Source: Deinandra increscens subsp. villosa (Eukaryota; Streptophyta; Magnoliopsida; Asterales; Asteraceae). From it: a stretch of 64,000 nt of DNA. Position 1 is the stretch's first letter. The number at the start of each line of letters is the position of its first letter. The stretch is taken from NCBI GenBank assembly GCA_039602395.1, contig JBCNJP010000003.1, forward strand, positions 65,276,278 through 65,340,277, read 5' to 3'. Below the pieces are notes generated by a model. The model had not been told where the DNA came from. It ran no database searches and saw only the letters and a list, made by a program, of their open reading frames with translations. A program made the translations under genes and the position numbers. Of this stretch, positions 32,527 to 44,845 are shown in pieces.

Positions 32527-35116
32527 TGTGACATCCGAGAATTTCAAGGTTTACTTCCGTTAGACAATTCCGTTAGTTACGTTATAAGTGTTAACTTAGT
32601 AACTAATGCTTAACTAGGCCGAATACGTCCACGTCCTTTGGTTGATCACCGAACCCGCCCATATGTGTTATGTGTTCATTTATTGATGTCATTATGTGCA
32701 ACGTGATTTAAACGCATGATTTAATATTATGAATAGCATGACAAATTGTAAATCCTTGATTATGTGAAAATTGCCCTATTTTGGCAACCAGCGAAACTAC
32801 CGAGCGAAACTACAGATTCGCCCGGTAGCTAGCTAAACTGATTGACCTGCACGAGTTCAGGGCCAGTTTCGCTTGGCCAGCGAAACTGCCAGCGAAACTA
32901 GCCTCTGATATAAATAATCTTAATAAACCCTAGTTCTCCTATTTGCCTCATTTCATACAAAACACACACACACTCCATCTTTCTCCTGGAAATCTGGTCA
33001 GCCGAGATTCACACCGAACCATCGAGATCTCAGCCCCGAACCATCATCCATCAAGCTTGGAGATCGAACCGTGAGTCCCAAAACCACCATTTTTGTGTTT
33101 TCTATGTGTTTTACTTAAAAAGCATGACCAAACCTCCATGAAATCACTTGATCTTCTGATATGTTGCCTAGGATTGCTAGATCTGTTATAAAGTCAGTAA
33201 CTTTACGTGTGAAATCCATCCATGTTGAAGATTTATGCTATTTAGGTCATTTTAGGGTTTTGAATGTATTTTGGTGATTTGATGATGAAAATGCATGTTT
33301 AAGGTGTTAAAGCTTACTGATTTATGTTGGTAAATGCCTATGTATGCTAAACAATGAATTGCATGAAGTATTGAAGCTGTTAGGTTGATTTTTAGGCTGA
33401 TCCGTATGTTTTTCGCGACCAGCGAAACTATGGTGTTCTCTGGGCGAAATTGTCCAGCGAAACTATGTATATCTTCAACCAGCGACACTATGCAGCGAAA
33501 CTGCAGTGTCGCCGGGTAAACCAACCAGACCAGCTCGAGCGAATCTACCGAGCGAAATTCCCTGAACGAAAGTTCAAACCAGTTTCGGGCGAAACTAGGC
33601 TAGCGAAACTGTGTCAACAGTTTCGAGCGAAACTAGTCTAGCGAAACTGTGTCATCGGGTATTGCCTAGCGAAAGTGCTGCCCGTGCACATAGCGAAACT
33701 GCCTAGCGAATCTATGCTAGCGAAACTGTGACTAGACCTAAAACCAAACTTGTGCAATTTGCTTGAATGTTATGCCATGACTTACATGATTATGCCATGA
33801 TGATACATGCTTTAATTTCTGATATATATGAACCCTTGTTTATGATCAACCATCGGTGTCGTGTGTCGTATGTCGAGTCATAGTTTCAACGTACTATGTT
33901 ATGGGCCATAGTGACGTTAAGTAAAGATTAGACACCAAACTAATACTTAAGACCTAAACGTGTTCATAGGTCTTCGTTAAGCAAAACTTGGATTATATAA
34001 CAAGTGTAGCAGTGCAACCAAAGGTGAGTGTCACTAACCCGTTTACTGTGAGCCCGTTTGGGACACACTGAATAACTTAATGGAAAACAATGCTGACAAC
34101 TTTACGAGTGCTATGCACCACTTGATGAAACTGAAAACTTAGAATGCTATGCATCTACTTGATGAACTTGAAGTGTTTTATGGGAAACACTTGTGAAACT
34201 TAACAAACTATTTCTGAAACGAAAACCGTTTTAATATGGCTAGTGTAGGTTAAAGTCTAAACCACATGATATCACATGATTTCTAAGGATTGCCTTTTTA
34301 ACTGAAAAAGTCCTCAACTTAATTGTGCCATTAGTTGTAAAGCGAGGGGATGTTGGGTAGATCTACTGGAGTTTGACAAACTCCGCCTCGTGACACTGGA
34401 GGTGCACGGAGGTACCATATCAGCCTATCTGACCGTGATCCCGAGAGGACACGGGGGAGGCAAAGCCGCGATGACGAATGTCCGCAAAACAAAATGGCTG
34501 AAGGCTCTGCCTCTACTATACTTAATCGTCAGCTTTGGTACAAACTTCCTTAGTGCATGGAAACAACGGATTAGCTACCCGCGATATCGGTTGAGCACTT
34601 TAATTATACAAGACTAGTACATACCTGATAACTCTGTTACGGACAATAACTCTACTAAATATCAAATGTTTATAAATTGGCGTATATAACTGAGTATTGC
34701 TTTTTCACAAACAAATATTACGAATACATATGTTGACACGATTATGATTATGAGACCGGGCCAATGCATGACATGCCCACTGTGAACTCACCAACCGTTA
34801 GGTTGACACTTGTGTGGTTTTCACTTTTGCAGATCGTTAAAGAGTATCCATTGAAGGTTGGCATGGCACGTGAAGACTTTTACTTTCATTAAACTAACTG
34901 GGGATTTTGAATTTGAAACAATGATTTGTAAAGCACGTGGTTAGTGCTAAGATACTAATGTTTTATTCCGCTGCGTAACTTTTGAAACTGTTTGAAATGA
35001 ATGTTTTGGACTTTACTCTGATTCGTTTAGTAATTGTAACTAATGGTTGTGGTCCTGGTTTGCTCGCACCCCTTAACGGTATAAACTCCGTTAGTGGTTA
35101 TTTGGGGGGTGTGACA
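32527..35116 (+). repeat. Element D 3' LTR
   Basis: 2590 bp, the same length as the 5' LTR and nearly identical to it. The agcgaaac clusters are at about 32788-32903 and 33413-33733. Confidence 0.96.
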
Positions 35117-36390
35117 CGAATTATCTCGATAAGGAGAGTTATCTCAGACAAGTTGACTTCAACCACTTGACCCGACAAAAATTATCTGTGTTAGAAGACT
35201 CAGGATGATCTGTTTCCCGCCAACCGAAGCCGTCGAAATACTTTCTAGCTTAGTTTATTATATCTTTGTAATCATCTAAGTTCATGTATCATAGATTAGC
35301 GGTCAAGATGATCGTAGAGTAATATAAATTATCTTTGTAATCAAGGGCTCTCCTTCATTTCTTGGCACTATATATAGATTACTTGTACTCTAAATCCTAT
35401 ATTTTCATATAAATTGTATATTAATCGAGTTAGTTTTAGTCCCACTTTGTGTCATTTTCTGTGTTTTTAGCTAATTAGAGTTATTTGAGTCTTTATTATG
35501 ATTTTTATGTGTTTTTGTAGGTGGTGATTAATTTTTATATAAATTAAAGGTGTTAACTTATTTTATAAAAATTATGTAAAGTTGATGGGCTAAGATTATA
35601 AAAATAAACCCATTTGAATTGGGCTTAAGAAAGGGCCTAAACAATTAAAAGAAATTGAAATTGGGCTGGTTTGTCGGTTATGGGCCGTACGGGTCCAAAC
35701 AGGGTGCCGGTACGAGGCCCGGGCCCGTTGTGCATCGGTTTGGTTCACGGATCGCGACGATCATTCGGATATCATATTTGAGTAACGGGTCAAGGTTTCG
35801 GGCTCGGTTTCATTGTTTTAGGCTTATTGGGCCTATTGGGCCAAGTCGGACCCAATTAGGTGATCGGTTGGGGTTCGGCTTAAGTCTTGACAACGATTTC
35901 AGTTCGTGATGTATTGATTTCATAAAAGCAATAGTTTAAGTTGGTTATAGCAGTTTTTTTTCAGAAATCAGTTATAGTTTTCAGTTTTTCGAACGGGTTA
36001 TGATCAAAGTTTTCAGTTTGTCAATTCGTGACAGTTTAAGCTCTACCATTCAGATTGTTTAAAACCGAATAGTTTTAGACGATCGATCGCTTATCAGTTT
36101 GCCATGACGATTATATAAACGTTCGACACCAGTTCTGGATAAAATATAAAAATACACTTTATATTTATTTTTCTTATTATTGAAGTTCCATGATTTATAC
36201 ATTTAATCTTTATGCATTAAACGGGTATTTGCTTCTAATACAAACGCGAGATTAGGTTTACGTCATCAGTTAACAGTCAGACTCAGTAATTAGCAGTTTA
36301 AACAGAAATCATATCAATTAAAGCACATTAATACTTAGTTTAAAAGTCAAAGTAAACGGTTTGACCTGGACTTTCAGACGAGGTGTCACA

Positions 36391-37214
36391 TTAATTGACT
36401 CTATTCTTGGAAACATACCTTCTAATCCTCCACCTGCTCAAAATATCACCTCCTCTCCTACAAGATCAAATCCCTCTAAAGCCAAAAGACAGTAGCCAAG
36501 AAATCTAAACTAACCAAAACCATTCCTCCAAAATTCATATCAGACAATTTTAACCCTGTCACTCATATACCCCAAAGAACAAACACACTTCCTCCACCAT
36601 CAAAACACACATTCACACCACCACAACGTCAACGCATTTCACCACCACACTCACAAAATGAACCATCTTCTAAATCTGAATCCTCACCAAAGAAAAAGGA
36701 TACTAATGCTGGTACGTCTACAAGAAGGAAAAGAATGGAAAAGAAAAGGAAAAGAGCTTATGTTGTGTCATCAAGCTCTGAATGATCATCTAAGGATGAG
36801 GAGGAACATGGTGATATACATGCTGAAATAAGAAAAATATTCTCATGGAGATTTGATGAAGATGCCAACAATTACCTGTTTATCACCAGCACCAATGAGG
36901 AACTCAGATTATCAGTTGATGAAGTTCTGAGAAGCCTTTCTGAACATGCACCGGATAATATAAGAAGTATTACAGGTGATATGAAGAAAATGTGCTCTCA
37001 AGAACAGACCTTGATGATAAAGATCGAGATGTACTTTGATGACAGCATCAGGAAAATTTTAGATGCCAAACCTCTAAACAAAGACTGCCCAATTGAGAAA
37101 ATTGAGAATGAGCCTAACACTAGAAATTCTTGGTCTATAGAGGTGATGGAACCTTTACTAGGCATAGTACAATTGATCCTAGTAAATGGAATGACTCAAA
37201 TAAGGAAAAAATAA
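36391..37214 (+). pseudogene. Accessory protein pieces, second copy
   Basis: Copy of 23387-24211 in the second tandem segment. Near 36488 the bases gacagtag replace gaccactag, a two-base loss that shifts the frame in the proline-rich part. The C-terminal part from 36981 to 37214 is unchanged at protein level. Confidence 0.5.
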
Positions 37215-37515
37215 TGAAAATCATGGTAACAAGCAGGCTATTTCCTTATCTCAAGAAGAGTGAAGCAGATGAGGAGGATAATGGGTCATCATAGTAGATG
37301 TCATGAGGTTGCTACAAAATTTTGACAATTTCGAAACTGTCTTGACTACCAAGACGGTTTTAGAAACGATTTTGGAAGCATTATCTTGGGGGAGACTATA
37401 AGGAATTAAATTCTCCAAGTTCTGATGTTAATCCGAATGTTTTCATTTATCTCAGAAGAAATAGAAGACCCATGATAAAAGTTATCTCGGACGACTTAAC
37501 TGGTCCGAAGTAACT

Positions 37516-38639
37516 ATTTATCTTGGAGGAAAACTTATCTTAAGTGGTACTCCTAAATAACTCGAATTATCTCGATAAGGAGAGTTATCTCAGACAAGTT
37601 GACTTCAACCACTTGACCCGACAAAAACTATCTGTGTTAGAAGACTCAGGATGATCTGTTTCCCGCCAACCGAAGCCGTCGAAATACTTTCTAGCTTAGT
37701 TTATTATATCTTTGTAATCATCTAAGTTCATGTATCATAGATTAGCGGTCAAGATGATCGTAGAGTAATCAAGGGCTCTCCTTCATTTCTTGGCACTATA
37801 TATAGATTACTTGTACTCTAAATCCTATATTTTCATATAAATTGTATATTAATCGAGTTAGTTTTAGTCCCACTTTGTGTCATTTTCTATGTTTTTAGCT
37901 AATTAGAGTTATTTGAGGCTTTATTATGATTTTTATGTGTTTTTGTAGGTGGTGATTAATTTTTATATAAATTAAAGGTGTTAACTTATTTTATAAAAAT
38001 TATGTAAAGTTGATGGGCTAAGATTATAAAAATAAACCCATTTGAATTGGGCTTAAGAATGGGCCTAAACAATTAAAAGAAATTGAAATTGGGCTGGTTT
38101 GTCGGTTATGGGCCGTACGGGTCCAAACAGGGTGCCGGTACGAGGCCCGGGGCCGTTGTGCATCGGTTTGGTTCACGGATCGCGACGATCATTCGGATAT
38201 CATATTTGAGTAACGGGTCAAGGTTTCGGGCTCGGTTTCATTGTTTTAGGCTTATTGGGCCTATTGGGCCAAGTCGGACCCAATTAGATGATCGGTTGGG
38301 GTTCGGCTTAAGTCTTGACAACGATTTCAGTTCGTGATGTTTTGATTTCATAAAAGCAATAGTTTAAGTTGGTTATAGCAGTTTTTTTTTTAAATCAGAT
38401 ATAGTTTTCAGTTTTTCGAACGGGTTATGATCAAAGTTTTCAGTTTGTCAATTCGTGACAGTTTAAGCTCTACCATTCAGATTGTTTAAAACCGAATAGT
38501 TTTAGACGATCGATCGCTTATCAGTTTGCCATGACGATTATATAAACGTTCGACACCAGTTCTGGATAAAATATAAAAATACACTTTATATTTATTTTTC
38601 TTATTATTGAAGTTCCATGATTTATACATTTAATCTTTA
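37516..38639 (+). repeat. Tandem segment, copy 3 (partial)
   Basis: About 1.12 kb matching the first part of copies 1 and 2, ending inside the LTR-derived part at taatcttta. It is joined there, with a 2-3 base overlap, to a fourth partial copy. Confidence 0.88.
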
Positions 38640-38892
38640 GTTTATTATATCTTTGTAATCATCTAAGTTCATGTATCATAGATTAGCGGTCAAGATGATC
38701 GTAGAGTAATCAAGGGCTCTCCTTCATTTCTTGGCACTATATATAGATTACTTGTACTCTAAATCCTATATTTTCATATAAATTGTATATTAATCGAGTT
38801 AGTTTTAGTCCCACTTTGTGTCATTTTCTGTGTTTTTAGCTAATTAGAGTTATTTGAGTCTTTATTATGATTTTTATGTGTTTTTGTAGGTG
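38637..38892 (+). repeat. Tandem segment, copy 4 (scrap)
   Basis: About 255 bp from tagtttattatatc to gtttttgtaggtg, matching 37703-37950. It then leaves the repeat and continues into different LTR-like sequence. Confidence 0.82.
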
Positions 38893-39020
38893 TGTTGTCA
38901 AATTCCTGAGGCCACATAAGGATTAGAGGAGTTGGAGAGTGAAAGAAAAGAAGAAAACCAAAAATTATTGAAAAGTTTGATCTAGGCGTATCGCCAACAG
39001 GCGATACGCGCGCCTTGATT
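38893..39020. other. LTR-like scrap with a palindromic CpG-rich phrase
   Basis: 128 bp between the tandem array and element C. It holds purine-rich sequence and the inverted pair gcgtatcgcc / ggcgatacgc near 38983-39011. It could be the continuation of the LTR from which copy 4 derives. No coding potential. Confidence 0.4.
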
Positions 39021-40155
39021 TGTAACATCCGTGTCCGACCCGTTTATAAAACCCGATCCAAATCGGAACTTGTCGCGTAAACTGAATTTCACTTTAATGA
39101 TTATCGGAAGAAAATTCCTAAAATTTTACATTTAAATAATGTATAAAATATTCCATAATCATTTTTGAAAAGAAAATAAGGAGTTGGTAAATTTTTACTT
39201 CAAACGATTTGCTTAAAACAAAGATAAAGCGAATTGTAGCTTTTACGCGATTTCAGTATTCGATTTACGTTTTTCGGGAATCTCAGGGTTTAATCAAAAT
39301 TATTTTATCATCCCAAAAATTAGAAATCAATTAATCATGTATCTTGTCAAGTTCTAGGGTTCAAAATAGTAAATTCTGAAAGTTTAGAGGGTTATAGTGC
39401 ACAAAACTAAGCTGCAGGGACTAAAACTGTAAATATCAAAATTCTGTCAAAGGTGGCGGCTGTGCGGCACGCTTCAAATGTTTTCATTCTGCGCGGTACG
39501 CCCCAGTATCAGATCAACAGAAAATCGAGAGTTATTGCTTTGGGGCGTCGATTTCAACCTCCTACGTGTCGTTTTTGTGCGATTAATCACCATAGGACGC
39601 GCCCTTACCTCCCTGCTGTCCCAACCCCTATAAATACCCTTCCAATCCATCAAATTTGGTTTCCAATTTCGTGATTCAACACTTTAAAAACCCTAACCCG
39701 TCACAGCAACTTGCTCCTTCAAATTCGATCGATCCAGAGATCTTCTGAAGCCCATCTTCTGCAGTCCTATGTTATTAGGTATGTAGATCAAAAACCCTTA
39801 TCAATTTCTGTTCATATGATCATTTGATTAGAGTTCTAGAATTAACCTAAAACTAGGGTTCTTAGATATGTTTTACTCAATTGGGAGAATCTGTAATGAA
39901 TTGGAACCTGAATTTTTTGCATAGGATCATGAAATAACATGTATTAAGAAAGCCCTAAACTAATTTCATGATTGGCAAAGGTTAGATACAGGTCCTTGAA
40001 TCGGGTCGAAATTAGGGTTTTCTTAACATATGTTCGTAAAAATTGGGCATTTGGAATTGAATTAAGGTCTCATCTTCTGAAGTATATCATAAAATCATGT
40101 TATAAACAAAAGCCCTAAGTTTATTTTATAAAATAACAAGTTGTGATATTTAGTT

Positions 40156-40505
40156 GGAAAAATGGATTTTAAAAATACAAGTTTTACCTTGTTGGCGGAT
40201 AATAATACGAGTTTTGAAATTTCCTCACAATAATACGAGTTTTGTGGGTATTGGATTCTAATGATACACCGTTAATTTTTTACTAACGGTGTTAGTCTGT
40301 TGCCTACGTGGCAGGCGCCACGTAGGAGGAAAACAATCCACGTCAGCTGCCACGTAGGCAACAGACTAACACCGTTAGTAAAAAACTAACGGTGTATCAT
40401 TAGAATCCAATACCCACAAAACTCGTATTATTGTGAGGAAATTTCAAAACTCGTATTATTATCCGCCAACAAGTTAAAACTTGTATTATTAAAATCCATT
40501 TTTCC
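40156..40505. mobile_element. 350-bp foldback MITE (Mutator-like)
   Basis: The ends are ggaaaaatggattttaa and its complement, and nearly the whole element is one long inverted repeat (about 150 bp per arm) around a short centre near 40318-40350. It is flanked by the perfect 9-bp repeat tatttagtt (40147-40155 and 40506-40514). The 3' LTR of C has the empty site at about 45941-45950. A 9-bp duplication and long arms are typical of Mutator-like foldback elements. No coding sequence. Confidence 0.9.
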
Positions 40506-40666
40506 TATTTAGTTGAGAAATACGTCAAATTAGGGTTTCGGAAAATAATAAATTCAATAAATATCATTTTTAAAAGATTTGTAATATAATTTTCTGAAAC
40601 CAAAACATGTTAAGATATATAATAAATATATATAAGATCAATAGTGAAAATAATAAAATACTAACA

Positions 40667-40872
40667 TACCGAGTTATTCGGATATTTAGAAGTTTGTGCG
40701 GACCATAGGGGTAGCGCCTGTACACTGGGGTTTCTGGCAAAGCGGGGGTGTCGTATAAATCCCAACTGGGAACTGGCATACCTCACTGGGCGATTCCGGG
40801 GTGAGCGTTTGCTTATAGGAGTGCGCGTCTACATATTATCACTAATTTACCAATAAAGGGTAAAATGGTCCT
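40667..40872 (+). promoter_or_regulatory. Conserved LTR block, element C 5' copy
   Basis: taccgagttattcgg, gtgcggacc, ggggtttctggca, cctcactgggcgat and gtgcgcgtctacatatta occur in the shared order. Directly upstream is atatataataaatatata, a TATA-like tract. Confidence 0.6.
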
Positions 40873-41923
40873 TTAACAAAAATAGAACCTAACTCTCCTT
40901 AAGTTCCACATGTCCTTAGAACTATAATCATTATGAGTTCCCATATTCATTTAACCTATTCATTTCATTAGGATAATCTCTAGGTTGTTATCTTTTGCGA
41001 TTGGTCATATCTCTCGATTCCGATCTACTCATCAGGTTAGTATTCACTAAGCCCCCCCCCCCTCTTCAAATATTAAGGATTATGTCTAAATGATCAACTC
41101 GTATTATCATTCAAATGGTGATTCATTAGAATAATAATCTGTGTTGTGAGTAACCACTAAATCCCATCTCTTTAAATATTGTTGGTTATGACTATTCAAT
41201 TCGTATTATCATTTCTAATGGTGATTCATTAGAATGATAATCTGTCCTGCATTATCTTTATACTGTTTTGGGATGTAACATGTATCTCTATCTCTATTTC
41301 AAAGTTGTTTCTCTAAAACGCAAACACGATTATATGTTGATTGGATACGTTCTATATATGTTAAATTTGTGTGGATTATTGTGATTGGTTGTGTTCTAGC
41401 ATTGTGCTCTATTTTAAAAGGCGTACTCATTAACATACCGAGCCGGGGTTACAGTAATAGACCTATTGTTTTGACAGCCCACTTGGCCTGCCTGGAGGCG
41501 TCAAGTGATTGGAAGCCTAGTTGTCTAGGGTTTGATGTGCCTACTCATTATCTCTAACTCATTACTTGTTTGACTATATATATGGAAATATCTCGTTACA
41601 CATATATCGCTTTTATTGAAATTATATTATTTAAGCTTGTGTTTACTCACCAACTTCTTTTGTAGTTGACACTTGATTTTATACATGTTGGAGGAATCTG
41701 TACTTGAGCTATTATGTGATCACGCTAGGATTGCTGGACCTAGATTAAAGACTTTAAATCAGTTGAATATGTAATCTTCATGTTTTAACTTTATTGTACA
41801 ATATTTTTAGTTGATTAATAAAAATGGGCATGTTTAAGTATTACAACTTATTTTAGTTGTCACGTGCATCTGGACAATCATTGCACCCCGACATATTCTG
41901 TCGTCGGTTAGGGTGTGACAGAT

Positions 41924-41936
41924 TGGTATCAGAGCC
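41924..41936 (+). other. Element C primer-binding site
   Basis: tggtatcagagcc, three bases after the 5' LTR; complementary to initiator tRNA-Met. Confidence 0.9.
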
Positions 41937-42599
41937 TTGGCTATAGGGATTTAGGTTATTAGAACTGGATAACCTAGACTATATGCCTTAGGTGTCCTAC
42001 TTGATTAACTCATGTCTGCACGCCTATTATTATATTATGTCTTTAGATGCTGCTTAAACTTGCCTATCATAGATCTTACCTCTGCCTTAACACTTGACAC
42101 ACACATGTACTCTTATCTCTTCTGGCTTCCTTGCCTCTATCCTTAATAATGGTGCCTTACGTGCCATTTTAGGATTTTGAAAATTTTAATTTTGAAAATT
42201 CCGTAGTTAGATTCCTAGCAGTAGACATGTAGTAACTGGAAGGGGGAAGGCACCGGTAGTCGAAGGTCTATCAAGGCAGGCATTACGTATAAACCCTGAT
42301 TAACTGTGTGGACCTGGATGCCTACCTAGAAGTCTTTGGTGAGAGTGTTGGAACCTATTAGGCCAAAGCATGTCAATTACTGCTACGAATTCCAATTAAC
42401 TCTGCTTAGTCACGGTTGTAGTTTCTCAATTGAAAAACGAAGACCATTCCATTATGTTTTACAAAATCAACATGATTTCTTCTCCATCCCCTATTTGAAA
42501 TCTCATGATTTTTAAATCCAAATGTTTTATAAAAATATTTGTCATCATGATCCTGAATTGATTATCCTATCCCTTGTCTCATAAACATTTTCCATCAGC

Positions 42600-42974
42600 A
42601 TGAATCCTGACGATCAACAAATGGCCCAACAAATTGCTCAACAAGTGGCAACTTTCATCTCTAACATTTTCCGACAAGCCCTCAACGATAAATTTATCAA
42701 CAATGATGCTATTGAACTACCTCAAGGATTAGAAGTCATGAAGCGTAACACTTGCAGTCACCATCACTCAATACATGTTCCTTGTTGGCGTTGTCTCAAT
42801 TGTAGCATATTTGGTCATCTCGTAAATGTTTATCGTCAACCTCAGCTTCTGATGGGTCAACCTGTGCCACCTGCTCCTACGCATATCCCTTCTGCTATCC
42901 CGATACGTTGTTGCTATCATTGTGGAAACCCTAATCACTTTCGTAACATGTGTCCTCAGCCGGCCACTATCTGA
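42600..42974 (+). pseudogene. gag: Miniature gag of element C
   Basis: A 124-codon open frame starts MNPDDQQMAQQIAQQVATF, a gag-like N-terminus, and runs almost directly into the nucleocapsid. The first knuckle reads CLNCSIFGHLVNVY (last Cys lost) and the second, CYHCGNPNHFRNMC, is an intact CX2CX4HX4C. The capsid core that normally separates these parts is missing. The frame has a start, a stop and no interruption. Either it is an internal-deletion remnant, or it is a small RNA-binding protein retained by a non-autonomous element; I cannot tell which. Confidence 0.6.
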
Positions 42975-44832
42975 ACTCCTCTCCACAACAATTGTCAACC
43001 TCCAAGCAACTGCTGGAACTTTCGTCATGGATGATGTCTAAATGAAATGATGATGCTTGAAGATCGTTTGGACTCTGTTAATACTTGAATAAATCGGTTT
43101 CCTTGTAACAAAAGTCTGTAATCTTTCCAATCGATGTTCAGCATGTATATATATCAGAATATGAGTTATATAAATCTTTACTTGTTGCCCTCCTTCTTAC
43201 TTAATCATTCGCATTACCTTTTAACCTCCCACTGTGATTAAGCAACGAACAAGAAACCTATTTCTCTCAATTTCCGTAATCCTTAAGTATGAACCAATCC
43301 CCAATAAACACATCCATGTTTCTTGAGAACTTCAAATGACATCATTGGATTAAATGTATCAGCATCACGCAAAATTCATTTACTTCAATAAAATCATATG
43401 TGTTCCTCGTTCAGATAACCCAAAGTTGACTATTCGTAGCAACAAATCATCTAGTAAATTTGAGACACGTGTCTTTCATCAAAACCCGTAAAGTATAATG
43501 CAAAAGAGTACGTGGAATTCTTGGAATTACTCTTGTTGCAAAGTCACCTTATCAGAATTTATTCAACTCAGTTCCTCACTTTAAGGAACAACCTTCCCTT
43601 AGATGAAAAGATGATACATCTTGAATGTACATCACCAGTCCGATGGACTCATCATCAAAAATCGAAATCCTTATCTTAGCAACCTCTTCGAGTGAATTCA
43701 AGGAATCATATGTTTATCCAAAATCGATATCTCGTTATTAACGTTATCCCTATACAGAATAATTATCCATTAGTGACTCCTGAACTTTCTCAAAACCATG
43801 ATTTAATCTGGTCTTGGTTCCCCTATTAATCTTAATAAAGGAAAGACTATGATATCTAAATTTGCATTATCATTCGAATGGTGATTCATTCGAATGATGA
43901 TCTGCATTCTGATATTGAATGGTCAATTCATATTATCATTTGAATGGTGATTCATTTAAATGGTAAATTTCGTGTTGTATCATTATCTCTTCCTCAGATG
44001 GTTAATCAAGTACTTCCGTTAAATGCTCATTTCACATCATGACCGTCTTAAATGGCGATGATTGAAATTGCTCTAGATCATGAAACCTCTAAATCCTCTT
44101 ATTACTCTGGCCAGTTGAAGATTAATCTGTACTACACCTAAACAATTGTGTGTGATGCTAGCTTAACATACTTTTGGTTTTGGTCATAGGCGTTAATTTT
44201 GGATTTTAGTCAATATCTGATCCAGATTATTAACTAGACCTCGCATCCCGTGGGTGAATTGGGTGTGGCTCGCTACCCATCTAGCTCACCAGTACTTGAC
44301 GTGTTCTCTTGTTAAGAAATTTGTGATCCCATTTTATTATGTGGAATGATGTTCTTGACTTTATGTCAAAATATCAGTTTCAACAATTTAAAGTAAATCA
44401 TGTTACACCCACCACTCTCCTCATATTCCACTGGCCTTTTCCTGAAGTAGGGATAAATCGAATCCATAGTCTAGTTGTTTTGGATAATCGTGTAATCACA
44501 ATCCTAGTTCTAAGATCTACTCATCTTACAATAATAATCCATCATATCTATTCAATCTCTATTGCGTCGTTATGATCTTTAGTTCATTCGCTATTATATG
44601 GAAAATGGTAGTTCTCCATAGGTGACTAATACACTTTTAAAGTATTAAAGATGTGGTGGGTTGGCTATAGTACACCCTATATATAAACATCAAAAGTACT
44701 TTAAAAATGAGTTAGGAATCGAACTTAGAACTGACCATTGGCTGTCTGTTTGTATCAAATTCCATGTCACCATTGGTAAATTCCTTCCTCTTATCTCAAA
44801 GATCTCTTCTAATTTTGGGACGAAATTTCCTG
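42975..44832 (+). other. Element C interior, non-coding
   Basis: About 1.86 kb with no recognisable protease, reverse transcriptase or integrase in any frame. It contains two more copies of the LTR palindrome around aatggtgattcatt (about 43866-43905 and 43930-43975), so LTR-derived or shared sequence is embedded here. Otherwise I see nothing assignable. Confidence 0.6.
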
Positions 44833-44845
44833 AAGTAGGGGAGAC
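44833..44845 (+). other. Element C polypurine tract
   Basis: aagtaggggagac directly before the 3' LTR, preceded by tttgggacgaaatttcc, the phrase also found before the tracts of A, B and D. Confidence 0.82.

Larger units (their letters stand above)
24564..35116 (+). mobile_element. Ty3/gypsy chromovirus-type element D, structurally complete
   Basis: 10,553 bp flanked by the perfect 5-bp repeat cgaat (24559-24563 and 35117-35121). It has two LTRs of identical length (2590 bp), a primer-binding site, gag-pol with a C-terminal chromodomain-like region, and a polypurine tract. By eye the LTRs differ at about 14 positions (roughly 0.5%), so the insertion is recent. It interrupts copy 2 of the tandem array and is therefore younger than the duplication. 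The coding region has a frameshift in reverse transcriptase. Confidence 0.96.
24513..37515 (+). repeat. Tandem segment, copy 2, split by element D
   Basis: It starts at 24513, is interrupted after 51 bp by element D and its target copy (24564-35121), and resumes 35122-37515, giving about 2445 bp of its own sequence. It is nearly identical to copy 1, with small indels: an extra ~20 bp near 35322 and loss of ~36 bp near 35391. Confidence 0.88.
39021..41920 (+). repeat. Element C 5' LTR
   Basis: tgtaacatcc to gggtgtgaca, 2900 bp including a 350-bp MITE and its 9-bp target copy. It contains the conserved LTR block (40667-40872), a C run at about 41053-41063 and two copies of an imperfect palindrome around aatggtgattcatt (41101-41140, 41203-41250). 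Confidence 0.9.

Noticed and set aside
39453..39674. 73-codon open frame in the 5' LTR of C, also at 45221 in the 3' LTR
   Set aside because: Occurs in both LTRs simply because they are copies; no start context, domain or extension beyond the LTR.
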